64,000 nt of DNA from Punctularia strigosozonata HHB-11173 SS5 (taxonomy: Eukaryota > Basidiomycota > Agaricomycetes > Corticiales > Punctulariaceae), in assembly GCF_000264995.1 (NCBI RefSeq), contig NW_006767435.1, positions 1,822,531-1,886,530 of the forward strand, given 5' to 3'. The position numbers were made by a program, and so were the translations under genes. A model generated the notes under the pieces. It was not told where the DNA came from and ran no database searches. It saw only the letters and a program-made list of their open reading frames with translations. This document shows, piece by piece, positions 36,869 to 49,000 of this stretch (its first letter is position 1; each line of letters opens with the position of its first letter).

Positions 36869-38344
36869 TCACCGCTTGACCCAAGTGCGCTGCATAGGGC
36901 GAAAGTAAGAAATAAGTCAGTATTTGATCCGAAATGTTCATCGAATAGCGAAATGAGAGAGATTTAATTGCGTGAAAGCATGTTCGAGAGAGCCGAGTAT
37001 GACGTACCGCCTTGCGAGCCTTGAGCAAACCCGTCTTCTTTCGTTCGACTTGTCGAGGATCGCGTACGGCAACCTTTGCTAAGGTGGAAGGCGTTAACAC
37101 AGACTTTTATGAAGGGCACAGAACCCCACGCACATTTCCTGAGCATAGGTAACTGATCTGGCTCATGAGCAGCAATGCCTAGTGCAACTCCGTGGGCGAC
37201 AGCGCCGGATTGGCCCGAGGTGCCGCCACCGCGAACAAGGGCGAAGACGTTATATGCGCCTATGCGACATCGAAGAATCAGACACGGGCCAGGCGTGAAG
37301 ACACGGGATGATTGCAGCGTATCGCTCACCGAGGACACCGGCGAGCTTCAAGGGCCGCACTATCCGTTCACGGTCTGCTGGGATTGGGAAATATTGAGCA
37401 AGAGGCACATTGTTGATGAGGATAGTGGTGGTCGAGATGGATTCAGGGCGAGGTGACAATTGAGTTAATGAGGTTGAACTCTGTCGTCAGAGGTTTGATC
37501 TTAGGGAGTACTCCTCCGCGAAAGGAGAGAGACAAACCTCCGAGTCGCCAACTGCCTCGGCTTCTATGGCGTCCTTTGCCCCGGACGCGACGAAGTCCGC
37601 TTCCTCCTCCGCATCCAGATATTGTCGCTCTCCCTCCTCTAGAGCGTTCACCGCGTGTTTGACGGCAGCACCGCCCTGCAGCCGACCTTGCACGGGTATC
37701 ATCCAAACCCTGGCCGCGCTCTCCTTTCTCTTGCCGAGTGTATAGCTCCGTCCCCACTCGTCGAATTTGGGTTTCCTCCCGCGGTTCTGACGCAACTTCT
37801 GGCTCTTGTTCGTCGACTCGTACAGCGAGAGCAGGTCCCCGATCTTGTCCGCATATTCAGCGTGGCCGGCGACCTCGGCGATGCTGCGGTACCGGTCGAG
37901 CTCGTTCAGCAGGCTGACAATCTGGCGGTAACGCGAGATCGAGAGCTTCGTCTCGAATGCGGCCGACATCTCGGCATGCGGGAGCCAGAAGGTCTGGATG
38001 GAGGGCAGTGACGCGAGCGCGAACGGTGGTAGCGGGAAGAGGTGTAATTGGCGCAGACCGGCGTTGACCAGGCTCGTCGCGCGCTGGAGTTCGGCTAGCT
38101 GGTCATACAGATGCGAGCGCCCGGTGTAGAACGTCGGCGTCGGCGGGTAGAAGACGGTGTCGGTGATGCCCGCGAGGTCCTCGCCGAGCTCGTCGGCCGC
38201 GGCCGGGGGTACGAAGGGTGTGCGCTCAGCAGCATAGGAGCGAGCGGGTGCGACGCGCCTGCACGCCGCAACGCGCAGAGCAGAGGGCGCCGCGGACGCC
38301 GCCGGGCGCAGCGGCGGGGGGTGCAGGGCGCGGAGGACGTTCAT
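36869..38344 (-). CDS. MRPS9: Mitochondrial small-subunit ribosomal protein uS9m
   Basis: Five exons (37538..38344, 37330..37480, 37134..37259, 37008..37078, 36869..36889) give 391 residues. Residues 1-45 form an Arg/Ala/Pro-rich mitochondrial presequence ([20 protein letters not shown], then [14 protein letters not shown]). A fungal-specific extension follows (~45-230). The conserved uS9 domain starts at [20 protein letters not shown] and continues with [60 protein letters not shown] and [20 protein letters not shown]. The last exon is 21 nt and encodes RTWVKR, which completes the K/R-rich tail that reaches the decoding site. The start codon (minus strand 38344..38342) overlaps by two bases an ATG on the plus strand at 38343, in frame with TFB1. 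Confidence 0.94.
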
Positions 38345-38432
38345 GAGCAAGGCAGAAAATGTCCGAAAGAGGAAGGAGGAGGTGGCTGAAAGGCGGCGGG
38401 CACGGGTTGGCGCTGGCGATGCGCGTCCGGGG

Positions 38433-41400
38433 ATGCCTCCACCGCTCTGCAAGGCCAACGCCGCCTATCGGAAACTCGACGGCGTCCTCGAGCTCACTGC
38501 GTCTCATCTCCAATGGACTCAGCGCGGCAAGAAGGCGCCCGCGGTGAGGGTACCCTGCGTCGAGTGCGCCAGTGAGTGCCTCTCGGTCTTCCGCGTGTTC
38601 CACAGACTGACGAGTTTTCCGATCAGCCTTATCAGTCAGTAGGGAGGCCGCTGCGCAAGTGAAGCTCAAAGTTGGACTGGTCGGCAACGATGCAGGGCAC
38701 AACTTCACGTTCACATCGACCCCGCAGACTGTGGCGCTCACCGAGCGGGAGTCATTCAAGCGGGAGCTCACAAACATAATCGCGCGCAACAAGTCGCTGG
38801 CGACCTCTGCGGTTCCATCTCTTGCGCTGCCTGGGTCTGGGACGCCGTTGACTGCGTCGGCCAGCAATGCACCGACACCAAAACCGATGGTTATACCTGC
38901 CAAGGTGCCTGACACGCGCACGGCGAGCCTGCAGCGCAGCGAGAGTGTCGTACCGAGTGCGAGAGGAAGCCCGACCCCCGCACCCGGCCCGGGTCTTAGC
39001 CAGGAAGATTTCAGGTTGAGGAAGAAGGTGCTCCTGGCCCATCCAGAGCTCGCCACTTTGCATCGCGAGCTGGTCATGACTGGGCAAATTTCGGAGGCTG
39101 AGTTTTGGGAAGGAAGACAGGTAAGCCTCACGATGTGTCTGCCTATGCGATTTATATCAGCTCGCTCTTTGCTAACCTGCCATTTCACAGCACCTCCTCG
39201 CATCCTACCAGCTATCCTCCTCGCAAAAACGCGGCCGGCCGGGCACTATCGTTGATCCCCGCCCGGAGACGGTTGACGGCGATATCAAGATTGTCATTAC
39301 TCCTCAGCTCGTGCACGACATCTTTGAAGAGTATCCCGTCGTCGCTCGTGCATATAGCGAGAACGTGCCACAGAAGGTGCGCTCACAGCTGCTCTCTGCC
39401 TTATCTCCTTACCATCGCTTATTACCATTCATCTCGCCCATGCTTGTGCTGCTACACGTGTAGTTGACTGAGGCGGAGTTTTGGAAACGCTACTTTCAGT
39501 CCAAGCTCTTCAACGCACACCGCGCCTCGATCCGCTCCTCAGCGGCACAACACGTCGTCAAGGACGATCCGATCTTTGATAAGTACCTCGAGAAGGACGA
39601 TGACGGTATGTCCAGTTCTGCTCGTCACTTTCTTTCTCTCGTTCTTTTCGCTTGTGCTTGCGTGTTTCTTGCTCGGCTGGCGCTTCTCACATTCGCCTCC
39701 GCACGCGCTCGGTGCCATGAAGTTCTTGGCGGCGAGATGGTCAACCGGACATCCGCGCTGGCGGCTGTGAAATTTCGTGTTCTGCACGCCGGACCATGAC
39801 ATGTGGCCGGTGCTGCCGACGCCCGCTGCATTATTGGCTGCGCGCATATAAGGTCGTGCTCTTCGGATTCGTCGCTCGTCTGCCTCACTTGCTCTTTGCA
39901 TACGGCCAACCCAGAGTTTGCCCGTTCTTTCCTACCTGCATGAGAGCCGCCTTGCGCTCAAGCAATGTGCCTCGAAGAGGGTTTTCTTCTTTAGTCCCTG
40001 AGAAGCCTTTGGACCCGTTGTTCCCCCATACATTCTGCGGTGGAGCTTGCCTTCGTCCACCGTCCGCTTGGCCATGCAACACTCCATCTCTTAGAGCGAT
40101 CCGGCTTGATTCCAACGGACCGACGCCTCCGTTCCCCGGATTACCTGCGGCTACTTTCGAGTAACATGCATCGGTACCGCTTCATCTGGATAGGTGCCGC
40201 GACCCATTTGGTATCTCATGCACCCGTCTGTCACGGCTGCACCCTTGCTGTGTCCTCTGTGTCGTCCAATCGCCTTTCCACATATCTTTTCTCTCGCGTG
40301 GCAGTTCAGTTTTTCGCCATCGTTCCGTTCAGTTATCATTTGCTGCGTCACCCGAAGCTCCCAACTCTTTTGAACGGAATTTTTCCTGCGTGCCCGTTCA
40401 TTCTTGGCCACCGAGTATTCAACCGGATCTCCGGAGGAGTGCTGCTTCTTCTGCACTCCCACCCGGACCATCCCAGAGGCCCAAAAGACTATCTGAACAG
40501 ATAGTCTATTTCCCCGCATTCTGTCCACGTTGCCCTTCGTTTCTTGATCTAGCCCACGTCTATCATGCTTTCAACCTCTTCCTCCGGGAAACAATCGACA
40601 CTTCTGGACCACGGAACCGTACTGGTGTTCATAAGGCCAGATTTTCCTACGTCGATCGGATAACGTGCGCGCGCGTTCAATTGACGCGCCCTGCACGGCA
40701 CCTGCTCAACCGCGGATTCTCTCGGGATGGACGTGCTTCGTGTGCCTCTGGCCATTGAGTTGCGCCTTCTCACGTGCTGATTGGATACCTCCTGTCCCTC
40801 GGCGTCATTTGCCACGTTCTGCGTTGCATACCTTTTGCGTTTGAATGTCTGCTCTATGTTCATTGATTGGATTCGACCATCGTCTTGTTATTGACCGAGC
40901 ACCGATTCGCAGAGGTCATAGGGACATACAGGCGCAGTCCTTCCATTCATCTTCAGTCATCATCCGTCTCTCTCTGTTCATTCCCTCCCACTCTTACTCC
41001 CTCGAATGAGTGTTGTTTCTGATACACGTTTCCCTCTTTGCGTGACTATTGCGCACCTTCTCGCTACTTGCCGACGTTCAACTTCGATTGAACTAACCTG
41101 CTTCTATTTACGTCTCCATCAGACCTCGAGCCTCGTCGGCTGCGTGACGAGCGCGTCGACGCATTCATCGACCTCGGTGCGACCCAAGAAGATCATGGCG
41201 AGGTATGCCAAGCAACTGCAACCTTAAAACCTTACTGATCTCAATTTATTCCATTTCATCCATCGTGCATCGTCGCTTGTGACGCACCGATAATTTTGTC
41301 GGTCTCGATCTCACTTGCCCTTCTCTGGCAATAACCTCCTCTCGTTCGGAAACAATTTCACCTTCGTGGCCGGGATACGCTGTCTGACCCTTCGACTGCC

Positions 41401-42546
41401 ACCGGCATCCGGGCCAATCAACTTTGCCTGCTTCCTGAACGCACACGATGCCTGTCATCGTGCTCCCGGATCGCCTAGACCGGCAACGAACGCGATGTCA
41501 CGATGCAAGCAGGCCGGCAGCGCGCGACGCTCCCTCTCATACGCAAGTTTAACGAGCATTCCGAGCGCTTGCTCAAGTCCGCTCTGTACGTCAAACGCGC
41601 TTCTTTTTACCTTCGTCACAGGCTATCTCGGCGTCGAGACTGAATGTGGACCCTGGTCACAGCGGGGACGAGCCTCCCTCGAAGAAACGCAGGTTAGCTC
41701 CAGACCCCGACAACGCCGGACTGGAAGACTACTACGCCCAGATTGATCTCGAGGATTTGCACGATCCAGAGTCAGCGAGCGGTATCGCGCTCGAGATGCA
41801 GGATCGGCAACGCTACTTTGAGGCGAAGATGGCCGGCGCGGACGGCAAAGAATCCGAAGAAGTAGATATTCAAACCGCGCTAAGAGAGTCTAAGGTTTCG
41901 TTGGACGACTGGGCGAGAAACCTGACTGAGGTGAGACTGTCTTCGGGGATACTGAACCCCATTCAATATCCATGACGATCCTCGGCTGACAAAATGCCAT
42001 AGCTGCGATTCGACAAGAAATCGGGCGAAGCAGCACTCGCGGCGATGACGCAGAACGTGGCCGCGCGATTGGACACGAAGACTCGAAAAAGTGCACCCGA
42101 ATCTTCGTTTTTCTCCCACCTATTCAGTGCCGCTGATACACGTTCGGTTCTCAGATGACATACCTGAGCACCTCTTTCGCCAGTTGACGACCTGCCAGAC
42201 GGCGGCGAATGAGTTCCTACGGCAATTCTGGTCGGCGATCTATCCGCCGCCGTCAGACGCGCCGGTGCTCTCTGCATCGACGCCGGCGCAGAAGGCGGCT
42301 AAGGCGGCTAAAATGGCGGGATATCTATCCAAAACGCAGGAGAAGGTCGACGCCCTCGTCAGGATGGCGACGGCAGAAGGTGTTGACCCCTCCAAGGTTG
42401 AAATCGTGCGTGTCTGACATCCGCGATGGTGGGAGGTCGCCAAAGACTCATTGTAATCGACGTCACAGGCTATGAACCCTGTTCTTAACGCTGTCAACCA
42501 TGCGCTGGCATTCCATCGGACTAGACAAGCTAAGACAGGACGGTAG
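38433..42546 (+). CDS. TFB1: TFIIH core subunit Tfb1/p62
   Basis: Ten exons (38433..38571, 38627..39120, 39191..39376, 39464..39605, 41123..41202, 41479..41585, 41639..41930, 42003..42090, 42155..42405, 42469..42546) give 618 residues. The N-terminal PH-like domain is AAYRKLDGVLELTASHLQW through REAAAQVKLKVGLVGND and ESFKRELTNIIARNKSL. Two BSD domains follow: HPELATLHRELVMTGQISEA, then EFWEGRQHLLASYQ; and VPQKLTEAEFWKRYFQSKLF. The C-terminal part has GNERDVTMQAGR, LPLIRKFNEHSERLL and LTTCQTAANEFLRQFWSAIY. Tfb1 is a structural subunit of TFIIH in transcription and nucleotide-excision repair. I start at MPPPLCKANAAYRK because the in-frame ATG 90 bp upstream overlaps the MRPS9 start codon. Intron 4 is 1,517 nt and intron 5 is 276 nt, both very long for this window. 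The acceptor of intron 6 (41638) is the one that keeps frame. Confidence 0.95.
39606..41122 (+). other. TFB1: 1,517-nt intron of TFB1
   Basis: The flanking exons join KYLEKDDD to LEPRRLRDERVDAFIDLG in frame, so this is intronic by family continuity. It is CT-rich on the sense strand and contains a perfect 22-bp palindromic hairpin (40486..40507). No nested gene was recognised on either strand. Confidence 0.75.
40486..40507. repeat. Perfect hairpin, 10-bp arms, AA loop
   Basis: AGACTATCTG-AA-CAGATAGTCT. The core CTATCTG...CAGATAG also forms the arms of a second hairpin at 51779..51800. Confidence 0.85.
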
Positions 42547-43166
42547 TGTACGATTCTTGATCCCTTTGGAGGTGATCACATGTAGAACAAACCCACGTTA
42601 CCATCGCTTTCCCGGTACACATCGATTAGTGTAAATTCACCGTAGTTCACCCATACATCGTTTTAGTCTGACATTGCACCATCCGCAAGCTGTAAAAAGA
42701 TCTATTACTATCACAACGGACAATGACATCTGGCAACTTTGCTATAACGGTCATACACACACGTGAGGATGACTGCTATCTTTCGCCTCTACATTGAGGG
42801 ATGTTTCCATATGTCATATCTACCCTGTGTGTCGCGACCCACTTCGGTCTCTGGTGGTCATGTACAATGCATTTGAGTTCTACAATGGGATTGTACTGTG
42901 ACATTCTGACTATCAAGAAAGAGAGTCCACAAATGATAAGTCAACCTGGGTGCCCGAAAAAAAGAGTACATGAGTGACTGTATGATTGTGTATATGCACC
43001 AATTTAAATCTGCAGTGGATAGTGAGTGCGGGAGGGGAACAGGGGTAAAAGGATAGCAAGCACTAAGTGTGGTATGAATGATGAAGGTGTCCGTGCAAGC
43101 CAAGTTCGGCGTACAAACAAAGAGTCCGGATGAGCGGTGGGTGGGTCGGGACAATGGCAACAGGCT
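42547..43166. other. Convergent 3' spacer between TFB1 and the next gene
   Basis: 620 bp, AT-richer than its surroundings, with no gene recognised. It holds both 3' UTRs. Confidence 0.65.
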
Positions 43167-46059
43167 TCAACAGAATACTCTTCTGAACCAAAGCTTCAAA
43201 CGTGTCCACCAGCCGCCCTCATAGTCGGCGCTGCGCATCCGCGAACCGGCCCACATCTCGCCGGTTCCGAACTTGATCCTCAACTCATCGTCTTCGGCCG
43301 ACGCGATGCCTTCTTCCTCGTCCGCGATACGTGATCTTCTGGAAGAGGTCGCCGAGGCGGACTTCCGGGAGCCTGCGGTGGGAAAACGAGGTAGAGGTCG
43401 TTGGGTAATGAAGGTGGGGAAGACCTTGAGGAGTGTCAAATATTCCGGGTTCGTAAGGTCGGGCGCCGTCCAAACGCGCATATATCCATCCGCGTCGCCT
43501 TCTTCAGCTTCGCCTAGCAAAGCGCCTGCAGCCGCTGCGGCGGCATTGGCGTGCTCCGAAGGAGTTGTACCAGGTGTACGTAGTTCCTCAAGCTCTTCTT
43601 GCGACACCTCGGAGGATGGCGTGAGCGTAGGGGGCTCGCCCAACGATCGTGGTTGCGCATCGGTATGAGATGGAGGCAGGGTACGGTGCGTGTCGAGGAA
43701 AGGGTCCGACGGGGCGCGGGCGCGCTTAGCGAACACCTCGGCGGAAATGCCGCCCGGCTTGTTCGCGAGCTGCCGCTGGGGGGCGAGTGCCAACGGCTGG
43801 GACTGCGAGCGCGAATGCGGCACGGGCTGCTCGTACAATGAGCCGGGACGACTCCACGTCGGGCCCCGCTTCGATGCGGGGGTGTCTTCGAAAGCGAGTA
43901 CCTGGCAAAACAAAGATCAACATGCTTTCGTAGGAATGGATAGAACACGGAAGAAGGCAAGACCCAGGAACGGGGGTGCGGCGGACTTAGGCGATTCGCC
44001 ACTCGCCACTCATCATAGGTTAATGCGCGCGCTGTGACGACGCCCTAAAGAAAGACCCGCACGCCGCACAGGATTCGAAACAAGAGACGAAATGGAACGA
44101 GAGGTTCCGAGAACACGCATGATCCTCGTCAGGCCCCGCAAACGCGGCAACTGCGCAGCCTAAAGAACATTAAATACCGGGTACGGCGTCATGCGAGCGG
44201 CGGTGGGACGCTCTGGGAGCGGAAGACACGAGCGGAGTAGGCGGAGACCTGCGAGCCTGCAAAGAAAGAAGAGCGGTACTCACCCCTTTGAGGACGTCGA
44301 TGGCTTCGAACATAAAATCCTTCCCACTGTGGGCACCGGATAAGACATGGAATGGATCCAGAGGGTGAGAGCGCGAGTTTGAGGTGGGAGAGACGAGCCA
44401 GTGAGGCGGTTTTGCGCGTCAGGTAACGGATACGGCGGGTCATGGATGGAAGGTCCGGGATGCGGTGATAGTAGCAGTTTGTCAGCAAATGCTCGCTCGC
44501 TCACTGTCACAAGGCGACCAAAGCAAAGGGCGGCAGGAACGCTACCAGAGGGTTATTTGCGCCGAGGTGCCGCAGCCTGGACGAATGGGCTGGATCGAAC
44601 CGGGCCTCGTGTGAGGCGCAGGCGTACACCCATCGGCCCCGAAGGGGCCCGAAAAAAGCGAACTAGAGGTAAACCTCGCGCTGCTCCTCTGGGAACAAAT
44701 AGCAGAAATAAACGTGAACGGTACTCGAATCAAGTGATGAATGACAGCAACGAAGGGCGAAAAACCCAATCCTGCGGCAAGAACGCCACACCGCAGCACG
44801 CCCCGCCCATACAGTCCAACCAGCGGAGTAGGTAGGGACGTATCGCGAGAGTCCTAGAACGCGAACAGACTGCGAGCTCCGGGGCTCTAGGCGAGAAGCA
44901 CAAGGATACGTGGCGGGGGCAATACGGACAGCCGACCATCGTAGGTGGAGAGCGCCTAGGAGGGCTAGGACCCTGACACGAAGGGTGGCATTGCCATCTC
45001 CGTCCATCCATCCGTCCATCAGAAATTGCCTGCTCCAACGATCGAAAACGTTCATGCGATGTGTTCCCGCCAATGTGAACGAGAATAGACCCATCCAGTT
45101 GTCTCCGCATGGCGATTGTCACAACGGGTGCCAAAAACGTGAAGGAAGAAAGCCCAGCAGCGGATAAGCCGCCAGAGAATTGCTGCGGCACTCCTCGAAC
45201 CAACGTGAAAAGAGGATGATGTGACGACTCACGAAGCTTCCTTGAACACGGCATCGTCGATCTCCCATTCTATTCTCCGCCGGCCGGCGCCACCCAGGTG
45301 CTCCGGTATCACCTCTAGCCTCATCAGCGCCCATAAGCCCTCGAAGAAGGGCTTAGTCCCCGGCATTCCCGGCGTGCACCACCTCTGCACGAACCGCTCG
45401 AACTTGTCCAGTCGCTCCTTCTGCGCTTCCAAACCGTGCGGATCGGACCGCGCAGCAGCAGATATGGACTGACCAGGTGACACGGAGGAGAGGTGGGCAG
45501 CGTACTCGGCCTGCCGTTGTATCTGGACGTGGGCGTGATACTGAGACCGAATGGAGGCCTGGAGTTTCGCGAAGGGGGCGCGTTGAGCAGACGGGAGGGT
45601 TGCTAGTGTTTGCGTCATGAGACGGCCCGCATTGTCGTCTTGGTGGAAGTACCTGAGCAAAGCGAAGCGCCCATTCATGTGTCAATCATAGGAAGGTTAA
45701 GCTCAGATTAGACTTATGACATACCATGCTCGGCAGTGTGCCGCGAACTGCTCGATCTCGTCCTTCGCAGGTTGGTTCATGCTAGCGTTCATAGCGCGGT
45801 TCGCGGGGGGGCTCTTTGTGCGCGCCCGTCGTGCTTCCGCTCGCGACATGGCACGAGGCGATGTCGGTGATCCGAGACCGGATCGCGGAGGGGGCGAAGT
45901 GACGGGGGACGGTATTTCATAGCGCAGCAGGGTCTGAGTGTCCCCGGGACTGTAGTCCGCCGACCTCCACGACGAGCGCACGCCAGGTGAGTTCGTACGG
46001 AGTGGGGGCGGAGGCGGGCGAGGCCGAGGCGCCTCGAGGCGATATGAAGAGGCGATCAT
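43167..46059 (-). CDS. Conserved protein of unknown function, 507 residues
   Basis: Four exons (45725..46059, 45243..45653, 44284..44326, 43167..43901) join in frame. Residues 1-95 are Pro/Ser/Arg-rich. A compact helical region (~96-270) contains QFAAHCRAWYFHQDDNAGRL, LATLPSAQRAPFAKLQASIR, RFVQRWCTPGMPGTKPFFEG, LWALMRLEVIPEHLGGAGRR and GKDFMFEAIDVLKG. It shows the even spacing and hydrophobic pattern of a real domain, but I cannot name a family. After a low-complexity linker, YMRVWTAPDLTNPEYLTLLK leads to a C-terminus WWTRLKLWFRRVFC: aromatic, basic and ending in Cys, which could be a membrane-binding helix. Intron 2 is 916 nt. Exon 3 is 43 nt; it and both its splice sites are supported by the continuous frame. 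No signal peptide is seen. Confidence 0.8.
44327..45242 (-). other. 916-nt intron of the unknown-function gene
   Basis: This joins FKEAS (exon 2) to GKDFMFEAIDVLKG (exon 3) in frame. No nested gene or repeat was recognised. A tRNA B-box-like string at about 44592 was rejected. Confidence 0.7.
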
Positions 46060-49000
46060 GCAAGATAAGAGGGTCGGGGGCGGAAAATGAACGACTTGAT
46101 AGGCGGAGTCAGAGAGGGACTGTGTCTCGGGAATGCCGAGGACGACGAGGACGACGATGGAGGACGACGAGCAAGCGAGGCGGCGCGGCGTAAGATGGAT
46201 GAGGCCAGCATCGTCACCTCTCCGAACATACGCAGCACGTGAGAGTATCATATCAGAGGACTGCATTAGCGAGGCTGTAGACGGTAGCTAATCTATCTGA
46301 TATCCGATGTTCGCAAAACAATAATATATATTCCTTGCCGAACGTCGCGCAGGGATATCTTTCGTTCGTCTCGCGCAGAGCAAGATGAAGCGAATATTTT
46401 GCTCGACGATACCTCCAGCGGGTTGCATCAATGGAAACGAGCGCTAATCAGCGGCGACAATATACGAACACAGCCTCCAAAGCGTCAATCAACACGAGAT
46501 CGCCGTCATTTGCCGGTTTCGTCCTTCCTTGCGTCCTGTACTGCCCGCTGTCTTGTCCAATAAGTATGGTGCATGAGCAGGGTTGCTGGTTATCGGTCTT
46601 GGTGGTCTACTGATGTTTGCTAGCCTGGTACTCAAGTATCGTGCACTGCGATGACGTGTCAAGATCTCGGCAACGGGTAAACGGGACTGCTGATATATTC
46701 CCCTGCGTGGACGGGTCCTCTCTTCATGGCTATGTAACAACCTTGCGACGCCTTGACAAATGTGCAGGATGTCTCGGTTCGGCAGGGCGTGCGAGGTGCG
46801 TGCGTATTCTCGGGCTCAAAGGACCGCGAAAGTCTCGGTTTTCCAACGGGAAGAGCCCGCTGGCCAATGACAGTTTGTCCATCGATAACAAAGTACGCGG
46901 GATCTGAAGAGCTGCGGTCAGACTACATATCGTTTCCAGCGGATAGGCCAGCGTTCATCGTCCTACATCTCCAATCACACACCGTGTCCAGGCCTTAGCA
47001 AATCCTGCCCGCGGCGGAGTTAGCCGTTCGCACCCAATCACTACGCATTGCGGCACCACCCTCACGATATCGGACGCGAAGAGTACTCTCCGTTGGGCCT
47101 CACTTTCTGGCTCGCGCTGCGTTCCCCACCCACGTATCAGGTTCACTCTTCGGGCGCAGGTGGTAGCGGAGCCCCCTCCTCACCCTCGACTTCACCGATC
47201 TCCCTCGTGCCTATGAGAACGAACGCGGAGCTAAATCGCCCAGATAGGCTACCTAGGACGCCGACCCGGAGAGCCCGACGGCTCGACGCCATCGTTGCGC
47301 TACATTGTTATCGTCTACTCGTCCATCCGGAGGGGGTTCCCCGAATGATGCTGTACACCATCCATATGCACGCTGAGGACGGAGAAGCGCAGTATATCCT
47401 AACATGGAGAGCAGGTTATGCTCGCACGATCGACTCAGACCTGCTTTGGCAAGATGAACTTCGGACTCTGTCTCCTTCGGAAGTCAGCAAAAATGTGCTG
47501 CGCCGCTCGGTGGACAACCCTGTTACATTGCCAATATCCTTCCACAAGGCTTCGTTGCCTTGCACAAACTTCTGTCCCTCCGAGATGTACCACAATCATC
47601 GGAGAGGCCAGCCTTGCCACGACTCCCCAGCGGCGGGGCTGGAATCTTAATCGTGCTATTTTAGCTTGCAAGTCCCATGGTGTCAATGACCGGCAAGTCC
47701 TTCTGATCTCGGTGGTCGTGCGACGTTTCGACCGGAACGCCCGTCCAGCCGAACTTGAGATACCCTCGAGAGGAGGCGTTTCGGTGCAGCGGGCGGTGGT
47801 ATCGCATCGCTACAGTACAGTGGATCACTTGTGCCTGCACGGGACTGGAACCGACAAGCTTCTTCGTTCTCTCGAAACTCGAGGCTTCCCTCTCCATGTG
47901 CCTCGCGAAGCCCGATCTGAGGAGGCCTGTCTTATCAAATCTAGATCGTGGGTACCAGCATCGCGTTGCTCCCCCCTCTCTGCCTTCGGTGCGACAAACT
48001 CGGTACATGCAAAAATCCCCGAGGTTGATCTCGAGTGGCCCTATTGTACGTTGGGCACGCAATCTCGAAGGGCGGGGGCGATCGCTCGCGCAAGATCCTG
48101 CACATATGGCGTATTACTGTGACACAGACGCGAACGTGATTGTACCACAGACTGTGCACGAATAGTCCATCGGGCAGTTTCGCTGTGACAATCTCAGGAG
48201 TCCCAGGCGGCTGTCGTCAGTCCTAGCGAACAGTGTGTCTCGTTGGCCCTCGGTGCCGGAGACCTCCGTCCGCGGGTTGCTGAGCAAGACGAGCTCGGTA
48301 TATCCCTTTCTGCAGGCCGACGGTTCGCACGCGTCTTCACGCTGGGCCATCGTCAGCTCCTGCTCTACCTGTCGCAGATGCCTCGCTACTCCTGGAGGAA
48401 GGGTGAAATGCTGGTTGATCGAGGTTATGTCTCATGAAGCCGTCGGTGTCAGTGTTGGTGAAGCGAGGTGAGGACTAGAGCGGTAGCATTCAGGACCTGG
48501 GCGCTGCAATCACACCCATCCAATGTCCGTCCTTTGGACCGCAGAGCAATATGTGGCCTGTATGACGCACACGCCCGCTCAACTGTGACAACTAGATAGG
48601 AGATAGTGTCGAGAAATGGAATACATCTGCGTTGTTCGGCAGGCGACCGAACATCGTCGGTTCCCGCTCATGAACAAGCTCTATCAGCTACTAGCGACCG
48701 CCAGAGGAAATCGAAGGTCGCGCGTCCTCGCATGAGAAACAAGATATGGAGTTCGGGGTCAGTCATGGGCGTAAGTTACGAAGGTACTCGACGTCCTCTG
48801 TCAAAACATCCGCTTGGTAGAAGGTATCTCCCAAACATATCGAGATGTACGACGACTGTTTTGATCGACGTTGCTCGGGGCCTTTGGCTCCCTTTCATTA
48901 TGCGGTGACACTCGCGTTCGGACGCACTGTTTTCAGGGGTTTTCAGGGAATGCGCAAATCTTCTCGTTTTGCGGCAACGCCCATGAGTAAGGTTCCGCCG

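Noticed and set aside
44560-44650. tRNA B-box-like GGTTCGATCC on the minus strand
   Set aside because: T-stem pairing fails at two of the checked positions and no cloverleaf forms. It lies inside an intron of a protein gene.
47048-48122. Overlapping plus-strand ORFs of 200 and 234 codons in the desert
   Set aside because: No domain, no conserved motif, conflicting frames and no splice sites extending them into a longer product.
48845-48856. Met-Tyr-Asp-Asp codons resembling a reverse-transcriptase active-site motif
   Set aside because: An isolated four-codon match with no other polymerase blocks nearby and no terminal repeats, so chance is sufficient.
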